From Pseudomonas simiae (GTDB lineage Bacteria > Pseudomonadota > Gammaproteobacteria > Pseudomonadales > Pseudomonadaceae), in contig NZ_FOKB01000002.1 in NCBI RefSeq assembly GCF_900111895.1, forward strand, positions 620,001 through 684,000: a stretch of DNA of 64,000 bases, written 5' to 3'. Below the pieces are notes generated by a model that had not been told where the DNA came from, ran no database searches, and saw only the letters and a list, made by a program, of their open reading frames with translations. Each line of letters begins with the position of its first letter. The first letter of the stretch is position 1. Position numbers and translations under genes: made by a program. Below, one piece after another: positions 8,170 to 18,255 of this stretch.

Positions 8170-10872
8170 TCAAATGGTCAGTCTGGTCAGCTCGACGCCG
8201 GGTTCCTGGGTAACGCTCAGCTGCTGGACGATGGCTTCCTGCAAGCGCAGGCACAGTTCCGGGTCGGACAACGGCTGGTTGTCGGCATCGGTGATGAAGA
8301 ACACGTCTTCCACACGCTCGCCGAGGGTCGCGATCTTGGCGTTCTGCAACGACAGGTCGAACTCCAGGAAAATCCCGCCGATGCGGGCCAGCAGGCCTGG
8401 GCGATCCGGGGCGCTGAGCTCCAACACCGTCACCGGTCGTTGGGCGTCGTTGGAAATGGTCACCTGGGGCGCAAACGCAAAGTGCTTGAGTTGGCGCGGC
8501 ACCCGACGCTGGATGATGGTCGGGTATTCGTCAGGGTTGCGCAGGGCCTCGGTCAGGCCTTCGCGGATCTTTTTCACCCGTGCCGGATTGTCACCAATCG
8601 AGTCGCCATCGGTGTCGAGCACGATATAGGTGTCGAGGGTGAACTGGCTGCTGGAGGTGATGACACGGGCGTCATGGATGTTCAGGTTGAGCTGGTCCAT
8701 GGCTGCCACGGTCACGGCGAAGAAGTCGTGCTGGTCGGGCGCATAGATGAAGATCTGCGTACCGCCTTCGAATTCGCGCTGGGTGGTTTCCTTGATCAGT
8801 ACCAGCGGGCCGCCATCGGCGGGCTGTTGCAGGATTGCGTCAGTGTGCCAGGCGACATCGCCCGCGGTGTGGCGCAGGAAGTAGTCATCCCCCAACTGCG
8901 ACCACAACTGCTCGACGTCGTCCGGATCGTTGCCGCCGCGTACCAATATGTCCAGGGCCGCGCTCTGGGTGCGGCGGATCTGCTCTTCGCGGTCCACCGG
9001 GTTTTCCAGGCCTCGGCGCAGGGCGCGCTTGGTCTCGGTGTACAGCTGGCGCAACAGGCTGGCGCGCCAGGAGTTCCACAGCGTGGGATTGGTGGCATTG
9101 ATATCCGAGACGGTCAGCACGTACAGGTAGTCGAGACGGGTTTCATCGCCGACGGTCTGCGCAAAGTCGTGGATCACCTGCGGATCGGACAAGTCCTTGC
9201 GCTGGGCTGTGGTCGACATCACCAGGTGGTTCTGCACCAGCCAGACGATCAGGCGGCTGTCCCACACGGGCAACTGGTGGCGTTGGCAGAAAGCCTCGGC
9301 GTCAACTGCACCCACCTCTGAGTGGTCGCCATGCCGGCCCTTGCCGATATCGTGGTAGAGGCCGGCCAGGTAGATCAGCTCGGGCTTGGGCAGTTTGGCC
9401 ATGAGTTTGCTGGCCAGCGGGAATTTCTCTGACACCTGGGTGTACTGCAGCTTACGCAGGTGCTTGATCAGGTTCAGGGTGTGGGCGTCCACGGTATAGA
9501 TATGGAACAGGTCGTGCTGCATCTGCCCGACGATAAAGCCGAACTCTGGGAGGTAGCGCCCGAGGATGCCGTAACGATTCATGCGCCGCAGGTTGCGGTG
9601 GATACCGATCTTGCATTTGAACAGCTCAATAAACAGGCTGGTGTTGCGGATATCGTTGCGGAAATCGTCGTCGATCAGGTGACGGTTCTCCCGCAGCAGG
9701 CGAATGGTGTCGGCGCGCACGCCTTTGATTTCCGGCTGCTGGGCCATCAGTACGAAGATTTCCAGCATGGCGAACGGCGTGCGGCGGAACACGTTGTCGT
9801 TGCGTGCCTCGATATAGCCGTCATGCAGTTGGAAGCGTGCGTTGATCGGCTGCGGCGGCGCTTCGTCTTCGGGGGCCAGGATCACCTCTTCGAAGTGCTG
9901 GATGATCAGGTCGCTGAGCTGGGCAATGCTCATGACCACCCGGTAATACTGCTGCATGAAGCTTTCGATGCTGGTCTTCGCGTCCTCGCCTTCAAAGCCC
10001 AGCAGGGTGGCGATGGAGCGTTGGTGGTCGAACAGCAGCCGGTCTTCGGAACGCCCGGCGAGCATGTGCAAGGCGTAGCGCACCTTCCACAGGAATTCCT
10101 GGGACGAGGCCAGCAGGGCGTTTTCGCTCTCTACCAGAAAACCTTCGCCAGCCAGGGCGCGCAGGTTAAGGGTGCCGTATTGGCGACGGGCCACCCACAA
10201 AATCGTCTGGATATCCCGCAGGCCGCCGGGCGAGCCTTTGACGTTGGGTTCCAGGTTGTATTCGGTGTCGTTGTACTTGTGGTGCCGGGCCTTCTGCTCG
10301 GCACGCTTGGCCAGGAAGAAGTCCTTGCTCGGCCACATGTGCGCGGTGCTGGTGACTTCGAGCATGCGCTGGCGCAGGCGCTCGGGGCCGGCGATGGTGC
10401 GGCTTTCCATGAGGTTGGTGATGACGGTGAGGTCGGCGCGGGCCTCTTCGGCGCACTCGTCGACCGAGCGCACGCTTTGGCCGACTTCCAGGCCAATGTC
10501 CCACAACAGTGTCAGAAAACGCTCGATGGAATCGCGAAAGATCTCGTGGTCGGCGCTGTCCAGCAGAATCAACAGGTCGATGTCGGAATAGGGGTGCAAC
10601 TCGCCACGCCCGTAGCCGCCGACCGCCACCAGGGCGATGTCGGCGTCTTCGCTCCAACTGAACTGCTCCCAGGCCTTTTGCAGAATGTTATCGACGAACC
10701 AGGCGCGGTCCTCGATCAGTCGGCGGATATCCCGGCCACTGCGAAAACGCTGATCAAGCACCTCGCGGGCCTGGCGGATGGCCTTCTTGAACGCGGCGAT
10801 AGGGCTCGCCTTCAGGGCCAGTTCGGCCTGGAACTGGCCACGGTCGAAGAGTTCGGGATCCACCTGGGGCAT
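8170..10872 (-). CDS. glnD: [Protein-PII] uridylyltransferase / uridylyl-removing enzyme
   Basis: The primary glutamine sensor of nitrogen regulation, which adds UMP to PII when glutamine is low and removes it when high. At 900 residues it has the standard length. Domains in order: nucleotidyltransferase with [17 protein letters not shown] (85-101, catalytic Asp pair), a central linker, an HD hydrolase domain with [14 protein letters not shown] near residue 510, and two C-terminal ACT domains, the last starting near [20 protein letters not shown]. All key residues appear intact. It follows map on the same strand after 73 bases, so the two may share a transcript. Confidence 0.97.
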   Translation of the reverse strand: MPQVDPELFDRGQFQAELALKASPIAAFKKAIRQAREVLDQRFRSGRDIRRLIEDRAWFVDNILQKAWEQFSWSEDADIALVAVGGYGRGELHPYSDIDLLILLDSADHEIFRDSIERFLTLLWDIGLEVGQSVRSVDECAEEARADLTVITNLMESRTIAGPERLRQRMLEVTSTAHMWPSKDFFLAKRAEQKARHHKYNDTEYNLEPNVKGSPGGLRDIQTILWVARRQYGTLNLRALAGEGFLVESENALLASSQEFLWKVRYALHMLAGRSEDRLLFDHQRSIATLLGFEGEDAKTSIESFMQQYYRVVMSIAQLSDLIIQHFEEVILAPEDEAPPQPINARFQLHDGYIEARNDNVFRRTPFAMLEIFVLMAQQPEIKGVRADTIRLLRENRHLIDDDFRNDIRNTSLFIELFKCKIGIHRNLRRMNRYGILGRYLPEFGFIVGQMQHDLFHIYTVDAHTLNLIKHLRKLQYTQVSEKFPLASKLMAKLPKPELIYLAGLYHDIGKGRHGDHSEVGAVDAEAFCQRHQLPVWDSRLIVWLVQNHLVMSTTAQRKDLSDPQVIHDFAQTVGDETRLDYLYVLTVSDINATNPTLWNSWRASLLRQLYTETKRALRRGLENPVDREEQIRRTQSAALDILVRGGNDPDDVEQLWSQLGDDYFLRHTAGDVAWHTDAILQQPADGGPLVLIKETTQREFEGGTQIFIYAPDQHDFFAVTVAAMDQLNLNIHDARVITSSSQFTLDTYIVLDTDGDSIGDNPARVKKIREGLTEALRNPDEYPTIIQRRVPRQLKHFAFAPQVTISNDAQRPVTVLELSAPDRPGLLARIGGIFLEFDLSLQNAKIATLGERVEDVFFITDADNQPLSDPELCLRLQEAIVQQLSVTQEPGVELTRLTI

Positions 10873-10945
10873 TGATCGGCTTTCCTTTCTATCTATCAGT
10901 CAGTCACAACACGGCGTGGGAAAACCAAAGCAACGTTGCCTACAC

Positions 10946-11734
10946 TTAAGCGGCACCCGAGACGCGTGGGATCGTATCGTCGGCGCGCAGGGTGAAGATT
11001 TCGTAACCGGTTTCGGTGACCAGCAGGGTATGTTCCCACTGGGCCGAGAGCTTGCGGTCCTTGGTGATGGCGGTCCAGCCGTCGCCCAGTACCTTGGTGT
11101 CGGCCTTGCCCTGGTTGATCATCGGCTCGATGGTAAAGGTCATGCCTGCTTTGAGCTCCATGCCGGTGCCGGCGCGGCCGTAGTGCAGGATCTGCGGCTC
11201 TTCGTGGAACACGGTGCCGATACCGTGGCCGCAGAATTCGCGCACCACCGAGAAACCATTCTTTTCAGCATGCTTCTGGATCACTTCACCGATGTCGCCC
11301 AGGCGGCAGCCGGGTTTCACGATCGAGATGGCCTTGTACATGCATTCCTGGGTCACCTGGGACAGGCGCTCGGCCCAGACCGGCACGTTGCCGACGTGGA
11401 ACATGCGGCTGGTGTCGCCGAAGTAGCGGTCCTTGATCACGGTGACGTCGATGTTCAGCGTGTCGCCGTCCTTCAATGGCTTGTCACCTGGAATCCCGTG
11501 GCAGACCACGTGGTTGACCGAGGTGCAGATCGACTTGGGAAAGCCCTTGTAGTTCAGCGGCGCAGGGATGGCGCCCTGTACGTTGACTATATAGTCGTGG
11601 CAGATCTGGTTCAGGGTTTCGGTGGTCACGCCGGGCTTGACGTGTTCGGCGATCATCTCCAGCACGTCGGCAGCCAGTTTGCCGGCGATGCGCATGCCAG
11701 CGATGTCTTCGGCGGTTTTCAAACTAACGGTCAT
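10946..11734 (-). CDS. map: Methionine aminopeptidase, type I
   Basis: Removes the initiator methionine from nascent proteins. The 262-residue pita-bread fold shows the metal-binding residues in order: Asp in LNIDVTVIKD, Asp in YFGDTSRMF, His in CGHGIGTVFHEEP, Glu in FTIEPMIN and Glu in WEHTLLVTETG. The active-site His is in VNHVVCHGIPG. It is divergent from rpsB, a widely conserved arrangement in gammaproteobacteria. The preferred start is the ATG at 11734, about 90 bases downstream of a candidate extended -10. Confidence 0.97.
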   Translation of the reverse strand: MTVSLKTAEDIAGMRIAGKLAADVLEMIAEHVKPGVTTETLNQICHDYIVNVQGAIPAPLNYKGFPKSICTSVNHVVCHGIPGDKPLKDGDTLNIDVTVIKDRYFGDTSRMFHVGNVPVWAERLSQVTQECMYKAISIVKPGCRLGDIGEVIQKHAEKNGFSVVREFCGHGIGTVFHEEPQILHYGRAGTGMELKAGMTFTIEPMINQGKADTKVLGDGWTAITKDRKLSAQWEHTLLVTETGYEIFTLRADDTIPRVSGAA

Positions 11735-11827
11735 ACAGGCTCTCTCTAGCGCGACGCGCTGAAATCAATACGGTTTACGGGCGTGCGACAAAAGGTTGCA
11801 GAATTCGCACAAGCCACAGAAAACGCG

Positions 11828-11836
11828 ATTCTAACA
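11828..11836 (-). promoter_or_regulatory. Extended -10 promoter of map
   Basis: On the reverse strand TGT-TAGAAT gives an extended -10 (TGnTAnAAT pattern). No good -35 lies at 17 bases. The predicted leader to the map ATG is about 90 bases. Confidence 0.45.
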
Positions 11837-11971
11837 GACGATGGCGTCAAATCATGAGCCTCTGATGATCGCTTCTCTCTATAAGGTAGGGCTATGTTGG
11901 CTCTATTCAAGGGGTTACACGACCGCGGACGGCGGCAAATGTGATTGCGTGTTCCGTTTTTGCCGATGCTG

Positions 11972-11980
11972 TGGTATAAA
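11972..11980 (+). promoter_or_regulatory. Extended -10 promoter of rpsB
   Basis: TGG-TATAAA (11972-11980) is a clear extended -10. The -35 position (near 11952) is weak, as expected for an extended -10 promoter. Transcription would start near 11987, just ahead of the first leader hairpin. Confidence 0.65.
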
Positions 11981-11986
11981 ATGCGC

Positions 11987-12121
11987 CGCTTTCCGGGGAT
12001 ACCCCGAAAGGCTTAAATCCACACACGTGTCGACACGATGACCTGGGTGCCGGAGGCTTTGAAGCCGCTGGTTGGTCATTGGGATACGTGGAGGCCAAAC
12101 CCGACTTATTAAGGAACTATC
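11987..12121 (+). promoter_or_regulatory. Ribosomal protein S2 leader (t44-type autoregulatory leader of rpsB)
   Basis: The roughly 135-base rpsB leader starts with a hairpin (11989-12010, CTTT-C-CGGGG against CCCCGAAAG with one bulged C). It then has a small GGCT/AGCC hairpin (12055-12066) enclosed by a longer-range TGACC/GGTCA pairing (12039-12043 with 12074-12078). Gammaproteobacterial rpsB leaders of this position and size are the known S2 autoregulatory element (Rfam family t44), through which S2 represses its own operon. The match is by position and folding, not by a covariance search. Confidence 0.6.
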
Positions 12122-12859
12122 ATGTCCCAAGTCAACATGCGCGATATGCTGAAGGCCGGTGTGCACTTCGGTCACCAGACCCGTTACTGGAACCCGAAAA
12201 TGGGTAAATACATTTTCGGCGCGCGTAACAAGATCCACATTATCAACCTTGAAAAAACCCTGCCAATGTTCAACGAAGCTCTGACTTTCGTAGAGCGCCT
12301 GGCCCAGGGCAAAAACAAGATTCTGTTCGTCGGCACCAAGCGTTCCGCTGGCAAGATCGTTGCTGAAGAAGCAGCACGTTGCGGTTCGCCGTACGTCGAT
12401 CACCGCTGGTTGGGCGGCATGCTGACCAACTTCAAAACCATCCGTGCTTCCATCAAGCGTCTGCGTGACCTTGAAGTACAAGCCGAAGACGGTACTTTCG
12501 CCAAGCTGACCAAGAAAGAAGCGCTGATGCGCTCCCGTGACCTGGAAAAGCTCGATCGTTCCCTGGGTGGTATCAAGGACATGGGCGGTCTGCCTGACGC
12601 ACTGTTCGTTATCGACGTTGATCACGAGCGCATCGCGATCACCGAAGCCAACAAGCTGGGCATCCCTGTTATCGGCGTAGTCGATACCAACAGCAGCCCG
12701 GAAGGCGTTGACTACATCATCCCAGGCAACGATGACGCAATCCGCGCTATCCAGCTGTACATGGGTTCGATGGCTGACGCTGTAATCCGTGGTCGTAACC
12801 ACGTTGCTGGTGGTACCGAGCAGTTCGTTGAAGAAGCTCCGGTAGCTGCCGCTGAGTAA
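12122..12859 (+). CDS. rpsB: 30S ribosomal protein S2
   Basis: A 245-residue small-subunit protein needed to load S1 onto the ribosome. It starts [27 protein letters not shown], the conserved N-terminus, and contains [25 protein letters not shown] and [19 protein letters not shown], all universal S2 blocks. AAGGAAC lies about 6 bases ahead of the ATG. It is first in the block and is followed by tsf with an intervening terminator, the common rpsB-tsf arrangement. Confidence 0.99.
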   Translation: MSQVNMRDMLKAGVHFGHQTRYWNPKMGKYIFGARNKIHIINLEKTLPMFNEALTFVERLAQGKNKILFVGTKRSAGKIVAEEAARCGSPYVDHRWLGGMLTNFKTIRASIKRLRDLEVQAEDGTFAKLTKKEALMRSRDLEKLDRSLGGIKDMGGLPDALFVIDVDHERIAITEANKLGIPVIGVVDTNSSPEGVDYIIPGNDDAIRAIQLYMGSMADAVIRGRNHVAGGTEQFVEEAPVAAAE

Positions 12860-12887
12860 TTGACGCCCTGGCGTTGACTCAGTAAGC

Positions 12888-12912
12888 AAAAAGGGGGCTT
12901 GGCCCCCTTTTT
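12888..12912 (+). terminator. Rho-independent terminator between rpsB and tsf
   Basis: AAAAAGGGGGC-TT-GCCCCCTTTTT is a symmetric hairpin with A and T tails, able to stop transcription in both directions. It sits inside the rpsB-tsf pair, so it may act as a partial stop that sets the S2:EF-Ts ratio. Confidence 0.9.
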
Positions 12913-13062
12913 GCCACCTCGAAAACCGTTTGTCGGCGCTCACGTATGATGGCGCAACCTAGCGACTGTAACGTGCAGCAGCCTACAACGGAGATTCGGG
13001 AAGAATTGATCGCCCGTTTGATCGGGTGGAATGGTTGAAAACCTATCCAAGAGGATTTTGAA

Positions 13063-13926
13063 ATGGCAGAGATTACTGCAGCGTTGGTTAAAGAACTGCG
13101 TGAGCGTACCGGCGAAGGCATGATGGATTGCAAAAAGGCCTTGACCAAGGCCGGCGGCGACATCGAAAAAGCCATCGACGACATGCGTGCCTCGGGCGCC
13201 ATCAAGGCCGCCAAGAAAGCCGGCAACGTCGCTGCTGAAGGCGCTATCGCCCTGGTAGAAGACGGTAAAGCCGCCGTTCTGCTGGAAGTGAACTCGCAGA
13301 CCGACTTCCTTGCCCTGCAAGACGACTTCAAGGCATTCGTTGCTTCCAGCGTCAAGAAAGCATTCGACGAGAAGCTGACCACTGTCGAGCCTCTGATCGA
13401 AGCTCAAGAAGCTGATCGCCTGGTACTGGTCGGCAAGGTTGGCGAAAACGTCAATATCCGTCGCCTGACTCGCGTTGAAGGTGATGTTGTTGGCGGTTAC
13501 CTGCACGGCAACAAGATCGGTGTAGCTGTTGTTCTGAAAGGCGGCAACGTTGAGCTGGCCAAAGACATCGCTATGCACGTTGCTGCAAGCAACCCTGAGT
13601 TCCTGCTGCCTTCGGAAGTTTCCGAGGAAGCAATCGAGCGCGAAAAAGCTGTGTTCCTGAGCCTGAACGCCGACAAGATCGCCGGCAAGCCAGAAAACAT
13701 CGTTGAAAACATGATCAAAGGCCGTATCAGCAAGTTCCTGGCTGAAGCGAGCCTGGTTGAGCAGGCGTTCGTCAAGAACCCTGAAGTCAAGGTTGGCGAA
13801 CTGGCCAAGAAAGCCGGTGCTGAAATCGTTTCCTTCACTTACTACAAAGTAGGCGAAGGCATCGAGAAGCCGGTCGACAACTTTGCTGAAGAAGTTGCTG
13901 CCCAGCTGGCTGCCGCCAAGCAATAA
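13063..13926 (+). CDS. tsf: Elongation factor Ts
   Basis: The guanine-nucleotide exchange factor for EF-Tu, 287 residues. The N-terminal UBA-like domain reads MAEITAALVKELRERTGEGM with the conserved TDF motif in NSQTDFLA near residue 82, which displaces Mg2+ and GDP from EF-Tu. The C-terminal coiled-coil and dimerisation modules are complete. GAGGATTTTG precedes the ATG. It is followed by its own strong terminator, so pyrH probably has a separate promoter. Confidence 0.99.
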   Translation: MAEITAALVKELRERTGEGMMDCKKALTKAGGDIEKAIDDMRASGAIKAAKKAGNVAAEGAIALVEDGKAAVLLEVNSQTDFLALQDDFKAFVASSVKKAFDEKLTTVEPLIEAQEADRLVLVGKVGENVNIRRLTRVEGDVVGGYLHGNKIGVAVVLKGGNVELAKDIAMHVAASNPEFLLPSEVSEEAIEREKAVFLSLNADKIAGKPENIVENMIKGRISKFLAEASLVEQAFVKNPEVKVGELAKKAGAEIVSFTYYKVGEGIEKPVDNFAEEVAAQLAAAKQ

Positions 13927-13950
13927 GACAGTTTTAAACTGTCGCCCAAG

Positions 13951-13984
13951 AGAGGCTGCCCGCTCACGCGCGCAGCCTCTTTTC
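13951..13984 (+). terminator. Rho-independent terminator after tsf
   Basis: AGAGGCTGC pairs with GCAGCCTCT around a GC-rich loop and is followed by TTTTC. It lies 24 bases after the tsf stop. Confidence 0.88.
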
Positions 13985-14137
13985 AAATGGGAAGGCCGAT
14001 TTTAATTGGCTTCCCTTCGGAACTGGCTTACAAAGCCGTGTTCCGATGGCGCTGTAGCAGCGTCCAGCTAGAGTGAACGCAAGCCGTAAACGGCTCGCCA
14101 AGAATTTTTGAAAAATACGCCGCAGGAGAGATTCGCA

Positions 14138-14881
14138 ATGGCTCAGCAGGGCAGTGGTTATCAGGCTCGCTATAAACGCATTCTACTCAAGCTTAGCGGC
14201 GAGGCCCTGATGGGCTCGGAAGAGTTCGGGATCGATCCCAAAGTCCTCGACCGCATGGCGCTGGAAGTCGGCCAACTGGTCGGTATCGGCGTACAGGTCG
14301 GCCTGGTGATCGGCGGCGGCAACCTGTTCCGTGGTGCGGCACTGAGCGCTGCTGGCATGGATCGGGTCACTGGCGACCACATGGGCATGCTGGCCACTGT
14401 GATGAACGCCCTGGCCATGCGCGACGCCCTGGAACGCGCCAATATCTCGGCTATCGTGATGTCGGCTATTTCCATGGTCGGCGTGACCGATCACTATGAC
14501 CGCCGCAAAGCCATGCGCCACCTGAACGCCAAGGAAGTGGTGATCTTCGCCGCTGGCACGGGTAACCCGTTCTTCACCACCGACTCGGCAGCGTGCCTGC
14601 GCGCCATTGAGATCGATGCTGACGTGGTGCTCAAGGCGACCAAGGTCGATGGCGTGTACACCGCAGACCCATTCAAAGATCCGCATGCCGAGAAGTTCGA
14701 TCATCTGACCTACGATGAAGTACTGGATCGCAAGCTGGGCGTGATGGACCTGACGGCTATTTGCCTGTGCCGCGACCACAAGATGCCGCTGCGCGTATTT
14801 AACATGAACAAGCCCGGCGCCCTGCTGAACATCGTACACGGCGGCGCAGAAGGGACTCTGATCGAGGAAGGCCAACAATGA
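14138..14881 (+). CDS. pyrH: Uridylate kinase (UMP kinase)
   Basis: Phosphorylates UMP to UDP; a hexameric bacterial enzyme of the amino-acid kinase fold, 247 residues. It shows [12 protein letters not shown] at the N-terminus (nucleotide-binding Lys), [23 protein letters not shown] and [13 protein letters not shown], in the standard order. The start at 14138 has GCAGGAGAG upstream; an in-frame ATG at 14108 would add ten non-conserved residues. The stop overlaps the frr start by four bases (ATGA), indicating translational coupling. Confidence 0.98.
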   Translation: MAQQGSGYQARYKRILLKLSGEALMGSEEFGIDPKVLDRMALEVGQLVGIGVQVGLVIGGGNLFRGAALSAAGMDRVTGDHMGMLATVMNALAMRDALERANISAIVMSAISMVGVTDHYDRRKAMRHLNAKEVVIFAAGTGNPFFTTDSAACLRAIEIDADVVLKATKVDGVYTADPFKDPHAEKFDHLTYDEVLDRKLGVMDLTAICLCRDHKMPLRVFNMNKPGALLNIVHGGAEGTLIEEGQQ

Positions 14882-15435
14882 TCAACGAAATCAAGAAAGA
14901 CGCCCAGGCGCGTATGCACAAATCCCTGGAATCCCTGAGCCATGCATTCGGCCAGATCCGTACCGGCAAGGCGCACCCAAGCATCCTGGGCAGCGTGATG
15001 GTGCCTTACTACGGTTCCGATACCCCTATCAGCAGCGTTGCCAACATTACCGTTAAAGACTCGCGCACCCTGCAAGTCGTAGCGTTCGAGCGCAACATGC
15101 TGGGTGCTGTCGACAAGGCCATCCAGAGCGCCGGTTTGAACCTCAACCCGACCAACCTGGGTGAGCTGCTACTGATCTCCATGCCGGCCCTGACCGAAGA
15201 AACCCGTAAGGGCTTCACCAAGCAGGCGCGCAGCGCAGCCGAGGACGCGCGTGTTGCCGTGCGCAACATCCGTCGCGATGCCCTGGGTGACCTGAAGAAG
15301 CTGGTCAAGGACAAGGAAATCAGCGAAGACGAAGAGCGTCGTGCCGTCGCTGATATCGACAAGCTGACCAAAGATGCCGAGGCCCAGATCACCAAGGCCA
15401 CGGAAGAAAAAGAAAAGGACCTGATGGCCGTATAA
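14878..15435 (+). CDS. frr: Ribosome recycling factor
   Basis: A 185-residue factor that, with EF-G, splits post-termination ribosomes. The N-terminal helix [20 protein letters not shown], the ARTGRAHP-equivalent segment (here [11 protein letters not shown]), and the C-terminal [13 protein letters not shown] and [12 protein letters not shown] blocks are all characteristic. It overlaps pyrH by four bases and is followed by uppS after 17 bases, so it belongs to one transcription unit. Confidence 0.99.
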   Translation: MINEIKKDAQARMHKSLESLSHAFGQIRTGKAHPSILGSVMVPYYGSDTPISSVANITVKDSRTLQVVAFERNMLGAVDKAIQSAGLNLNPTNLGELLLISMPALTEETRKGFTKQARSAAEDARVAVRNIRRDALGDLKKLVKDKEISEDEERRAVADIDKLTKDAEAQITKATEEKEKDLMAV

Positions 15436-15452
15436 GGGGTCAGGACGCCTTC

Positions 15453-16208
15453 ATGGAAAAGACCAAGCAGACTGTGCCCTCTGTGGTGCCGCGCCACGTC
15501 GCGATCATCATGGATGGGAATAATCGCTGGGCGAAGAAACGCTTTATGCCGGGTGTTGCCGGGCATAAAGCGGGTGTCGATGCGGTTCGGGCTGTGATCG
15601 AGGTATGCGCCGAGGCCAAGGTCGAAGTGTTGACCTTGTTCGCCTTCTCCAGTGAGAACTGGCAGCGGCCCGCCGAAGAAGTCAGTGCCTTGATGGACCT
15701 GTTCTTCAAGGCCTTGCGTCGTGAAGCCAAGCGGCTCAACGACAATAACATCAGCCTGCGCATCATCGGCGATCGCTCCCGCTTCCACCCCGAACTGCAA
15801 ACCGCCATGCGCGAAGCCGAGGCGATTACAGCGGGTGCCAACCGATTCGTGCTGCAGATCGCCGCCAACTACGGTGGCCAGTGGGATATCGCCCAGGCTG
15901 CACAGCGTCTGGCGCGCGAAGTGCAGGCCGGTCATCTACGGCCGGACGACATTACGCCCGAACTGTTGCAAACCTGCCTGGTGACTGGCGACCTGCCGCT
16001 GCCTGACTTGTGCATCCGTACCGGGGGTGAGCACCGCATCAGCAATTTCCTGTTGTGGCAGCTAGCCTATACCGAATTGTACTTCTCCGACCTGTTCTGG
16101 CCGGACTTCAAACACGATGCCATGCGTAAAGCACTGGCCGATTTCGCTTCCCGTCAGCGTCGCTTTGGTAAAACGAGCGAGCAGATCGAAGCTGGAGCCC
16201 GGGTTTAA
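15453..16208 (+). CDS. uppS: Undecaprenyl diphosphate synthase (di-trans,poly-cis)
   Basis: Condenses eight isopentenyl diphosphates onto farnesyl diphosphate to make the C55 lipid carrier for peptidoglycan and O-antigen. Its 251 residues show the catalytic IIMDGNNRWAKKR block (Asp and Arg/Asn binding diphosphate), TLFAFSSENWQRP, and the C-terminal RTGGEHRISNFLLWQLAYTEL and LFWPDF motifs. Its substrates depend on dxr, ispD and ispF, all encoded in this window. The stop codon is immediately followed by the cdsA ATG. Confidence 0.98.
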   Translation: MEKTKQTVPSVVPRHVAIIMDGNNRWAKKRFMPGVAGHKAGVDAVRAVIEVCAEAKVEVLTLFAFSSENWQRPAEEVSALMDLFFKALRREAKRLNDNNISLRIIGDRSRFHPELQTAMREAEAITAGANRFVLQIAANYGGQWDIAQAAQRLAREVQAGHLRPDDITPELLQTCLVTGDLPLPDLCIRTGGEHRISNFLLWQLAYTELYFSDLFWPDFKHDAMRKALADFASRQRRFGKTSEQIEAGARV

Positions 16209-17015
16209 ATGCTTAAACAACGAATCATCACAGCACTGATCCTGTTGCCGATCGCCTTGTGTGGGTTTTTTCTGCTCGACGGTTCTGCCTTTGCGCTGTT
16301 TATTGGCCTGGTGGTCACCCTGGGGGCCTGGGAGTGGGCGCGCCTGGCGGGTTTCAACACGCAATTGCCGCGCGTTGTGTATGCCGCTGTGGTGGCTGCC
16401 TTGGCATTCCTCCTGTACATCCTGCCGGACATTGCGCCGTGGGTGTTGGGGGCGGCGGTGCTGTGGTGGGCGCTGGCGACATTCCTGGTGTTGACCTATC
16501 CACGCACCAGTGGGAAGTGGTCCAGTGTGGCCTGCAAGCTGGTGATTGGTTTGCTGATCTTGTTGCCGGCGTGGCAAGGGTTGGTGGAGATCAAGCGTTA
16601 TCCAATGGGTAACTGGCTGATCCTGGCGGTCATGGTGCTGGTATGGGGTGCTGATATCGGTGCCTACTTCTCCGGCCGGGCCTTCGGCAAGCGCAAGCTG
16701 GCGCCGGCGGTCAGTCCGGGCAAGAGCTGGGAGGGCGTGTATGGCGGGTTGGCGTTGACGCTGGTGATCGCGCTGGTGGTCGGTGTGGTGCGTGGCTGGT
16801 CGGTGAAGGACATCTTCCTGGCGCTGCTGGCCACTGCCATTGTGGTATTTATTTCGGTGGTGGGTGACCTCACCGAGAGCATGTTCAAGCGTCAGGCCGG
16901 GATCAAGGACAGCAGCAACCTGCTGCCGGGTCACGGCGGCGTGCTGGACCGTATCGACAGCCTGACCGCTGCCATTCCGATCTTCGCCGTACTGTTGTGG
17001 ATGACTGCTTCGTGA
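16209..17015 (+). CDS. cdsA: Phosphatidate cytidylyltransferase (CDP-diglyceride synthase)
   Basis: An inner-membrane enzyme that makes CDP-diacylglycerol, the precursor of all phospholipids. The 268 residues include about seven to eight hydrophobic segments. The C-terminal family signature is present: [21 protein letters not shown], then [35 protein letters not shown]. It begins directly after the uppS stop and overlaps dxr by four bases (GTGA), so its translation is coupled on both sides. Confidence 0.98.
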   Translation: MLKQRIITALILLPIALCGFFLLDGSAFALFIGLVVTLGAWEWARLAGFNTQLPRVVYAAVVAALAFLLYILPDIAPWVLGAAVLWWALATFLVLTYPRTSGKWSSVACKLVIGLLILLPAWQGLVEIKRYPMGNWLILAVMVLVWGADIGAYFSGRAFGKRKLAPAVSPGKSWEGVYGGLALTLVIALVVGVVRGWSVKDIFLALLATAIVVFISVVGDLTESMFKRQAGIKDSSNLLPGHGGVLDRIDSLTAAIPIFAVLLWMTAS

Positions 17016-18202
17016 GCCGCCTGCAGCAAGTCACCGTGCTGGGTGCAACCGGCTCGGTGGGGTTGAGCACCCTGGACGTGATTGCTCGTCACCCTGATCG
17101 CTATCAAGTCTTCGCCCTGACCGGGTTTACCCGTCTGAGTGAGTTGCTGGCCTTATGTGTGCGTCACGCGCCGCGCTTCGCCGTGGTGCCTGAGGGCGCA
17201 GCGGCCCGTGGCCTGCAGGATGATCTGCGGGCTGCCGGGCTTGCCACTCAAGTGCTGGTAGGGGAGCAGGGGTTGTGCCAGGTCTCGGCCGACGCCGAGG
17301 TGGATACCGTGGTCGCCGCTATTGTCGGCGCTGCGGGCCTGCGCCCAACCTTGGCTGCCGTGGATGCTGGCAAGAAGATCCTGTTGGCCAATAAAGAAGC
17401 GCTGGTCATGTCCGGTGCGCTCTTCATGCAGGCGGTGCGCAAGAGCGGTGCGGTGCTGCTGCCACTGGACAGCGAGCACAATGCAATTTTCCAATGCATG
17501 CCCGGCGATTTTGCGCGTGGCCTGAGCCAGGTGGGGGTGCGTCGGATCCTGCTGACCGCCTCCGGTGGCCCATTCCGGCAGACTCCACTGGCCGAGCTGG
17601 AGCATGTATCGCCCGACCAGGCGTGCGCTCATCCGAACTGGTCCATGGGGCGTAAAATCTCCGTGGATTCGGCAAGCATGATGAACAAGGGGCTGGAGCT
17701 GATCGAGGCGTGCTGGTTGTTCGATGCGCGCCCGGATCAGGTCGAGGTGGTGATTCACCCGCAAAGTGTGATTCATTCCCTGGTCGACTACGTGGACGGG
17801 TCGGTCCTGGCGCAGTTGGGTAACCCCGATATGCGCACGCCGATTGCCAATGCCCTGGCCTGGCCGGAGCGGATCGACTCGGGCGTAGCGCCATTGGATC
17901 TGTTTGCGGTGGCCCGGCTGGACTTTGAGGCCCCGGATGAGCAGCGCTTTCCTTGCCTGCGCCTGGCGCGGCAAGCGGCTGACGCGGGTAACAGCGCACC
18001 GGCGATGTTGAACGCGGCCAATGAAGTGGCTGTGGCAGCGTTTCTCGAACGGCGCATCCGCTTTCCGCAGATCGCGAGTATCATCGAAGACGTCCTGGCG
18101 CTTGAGCCTGTCGTGGCGGTCAATGATCTGGCGGCGGTATTCGAGGCTGACACCAAGGCCCGAGCCTTGGCAGAACAATGGTTGAACCGCAACGCGCGTT
18201 AG
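17012..18202 (+). CDS. dxr: 1-deoxy-D-xylulose 5-phosphate reductoisomerase
   Basis: Second enzyme of the MEP isoprenoid pathway, converting DXP to MEP with NADPH. The 396-residue protein starts at a GTG inside the cdsA stop (17012) and reads [23 protein letters not shown], giving the NADPH-binding GATGSVG at residues 10-16. The metal and substrate region [14 protein letters not shown] and the loop [10 protein letters not shown] are intact, as are the [20 protein letters not shown] residues. A start at the upstream ATG (16997) would add five non-family residues. Confidence 0.98.
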   Translation: MSRLQQVTVLGATGSVGLSTLDVIARHPDRYQVFALTGFTRLSELLALCVRHAPRFAVVPEGAAARGLQDDLRAAGLATQVLVGEQGLCQVSADAEVDTVVAAIVGAAGLRPTLAAVDAGKKILLANKEALVMSGALFMQAVRKSGAVLLPLDSEHNAIFQCMPGDFARGLSQVGVRRILLTASGGPFRQTPLAELEHVSPDQACAHPNWSMGRKISVDSASMMNKGLELIEACWLFDARPDQVEVVIHPQSVIHSLVDYVDGSVLAQLGNPDMRTPIANALAWPERIDSGVAPLDLFAVARLDFEAPDEQRFPCLRLARQAADAGNSAPAMLNAANEVAVAAFLERRIRFPQIASIIEDVLALEPVVAVNDLAAVFEADTKARALAEQWLNRNAR

Positions 18203-18255
18203 TCTGTGGGCAGGTTTGAGCCTTCAGGCACTGGATTGGAATGCGGAGAAATTAG

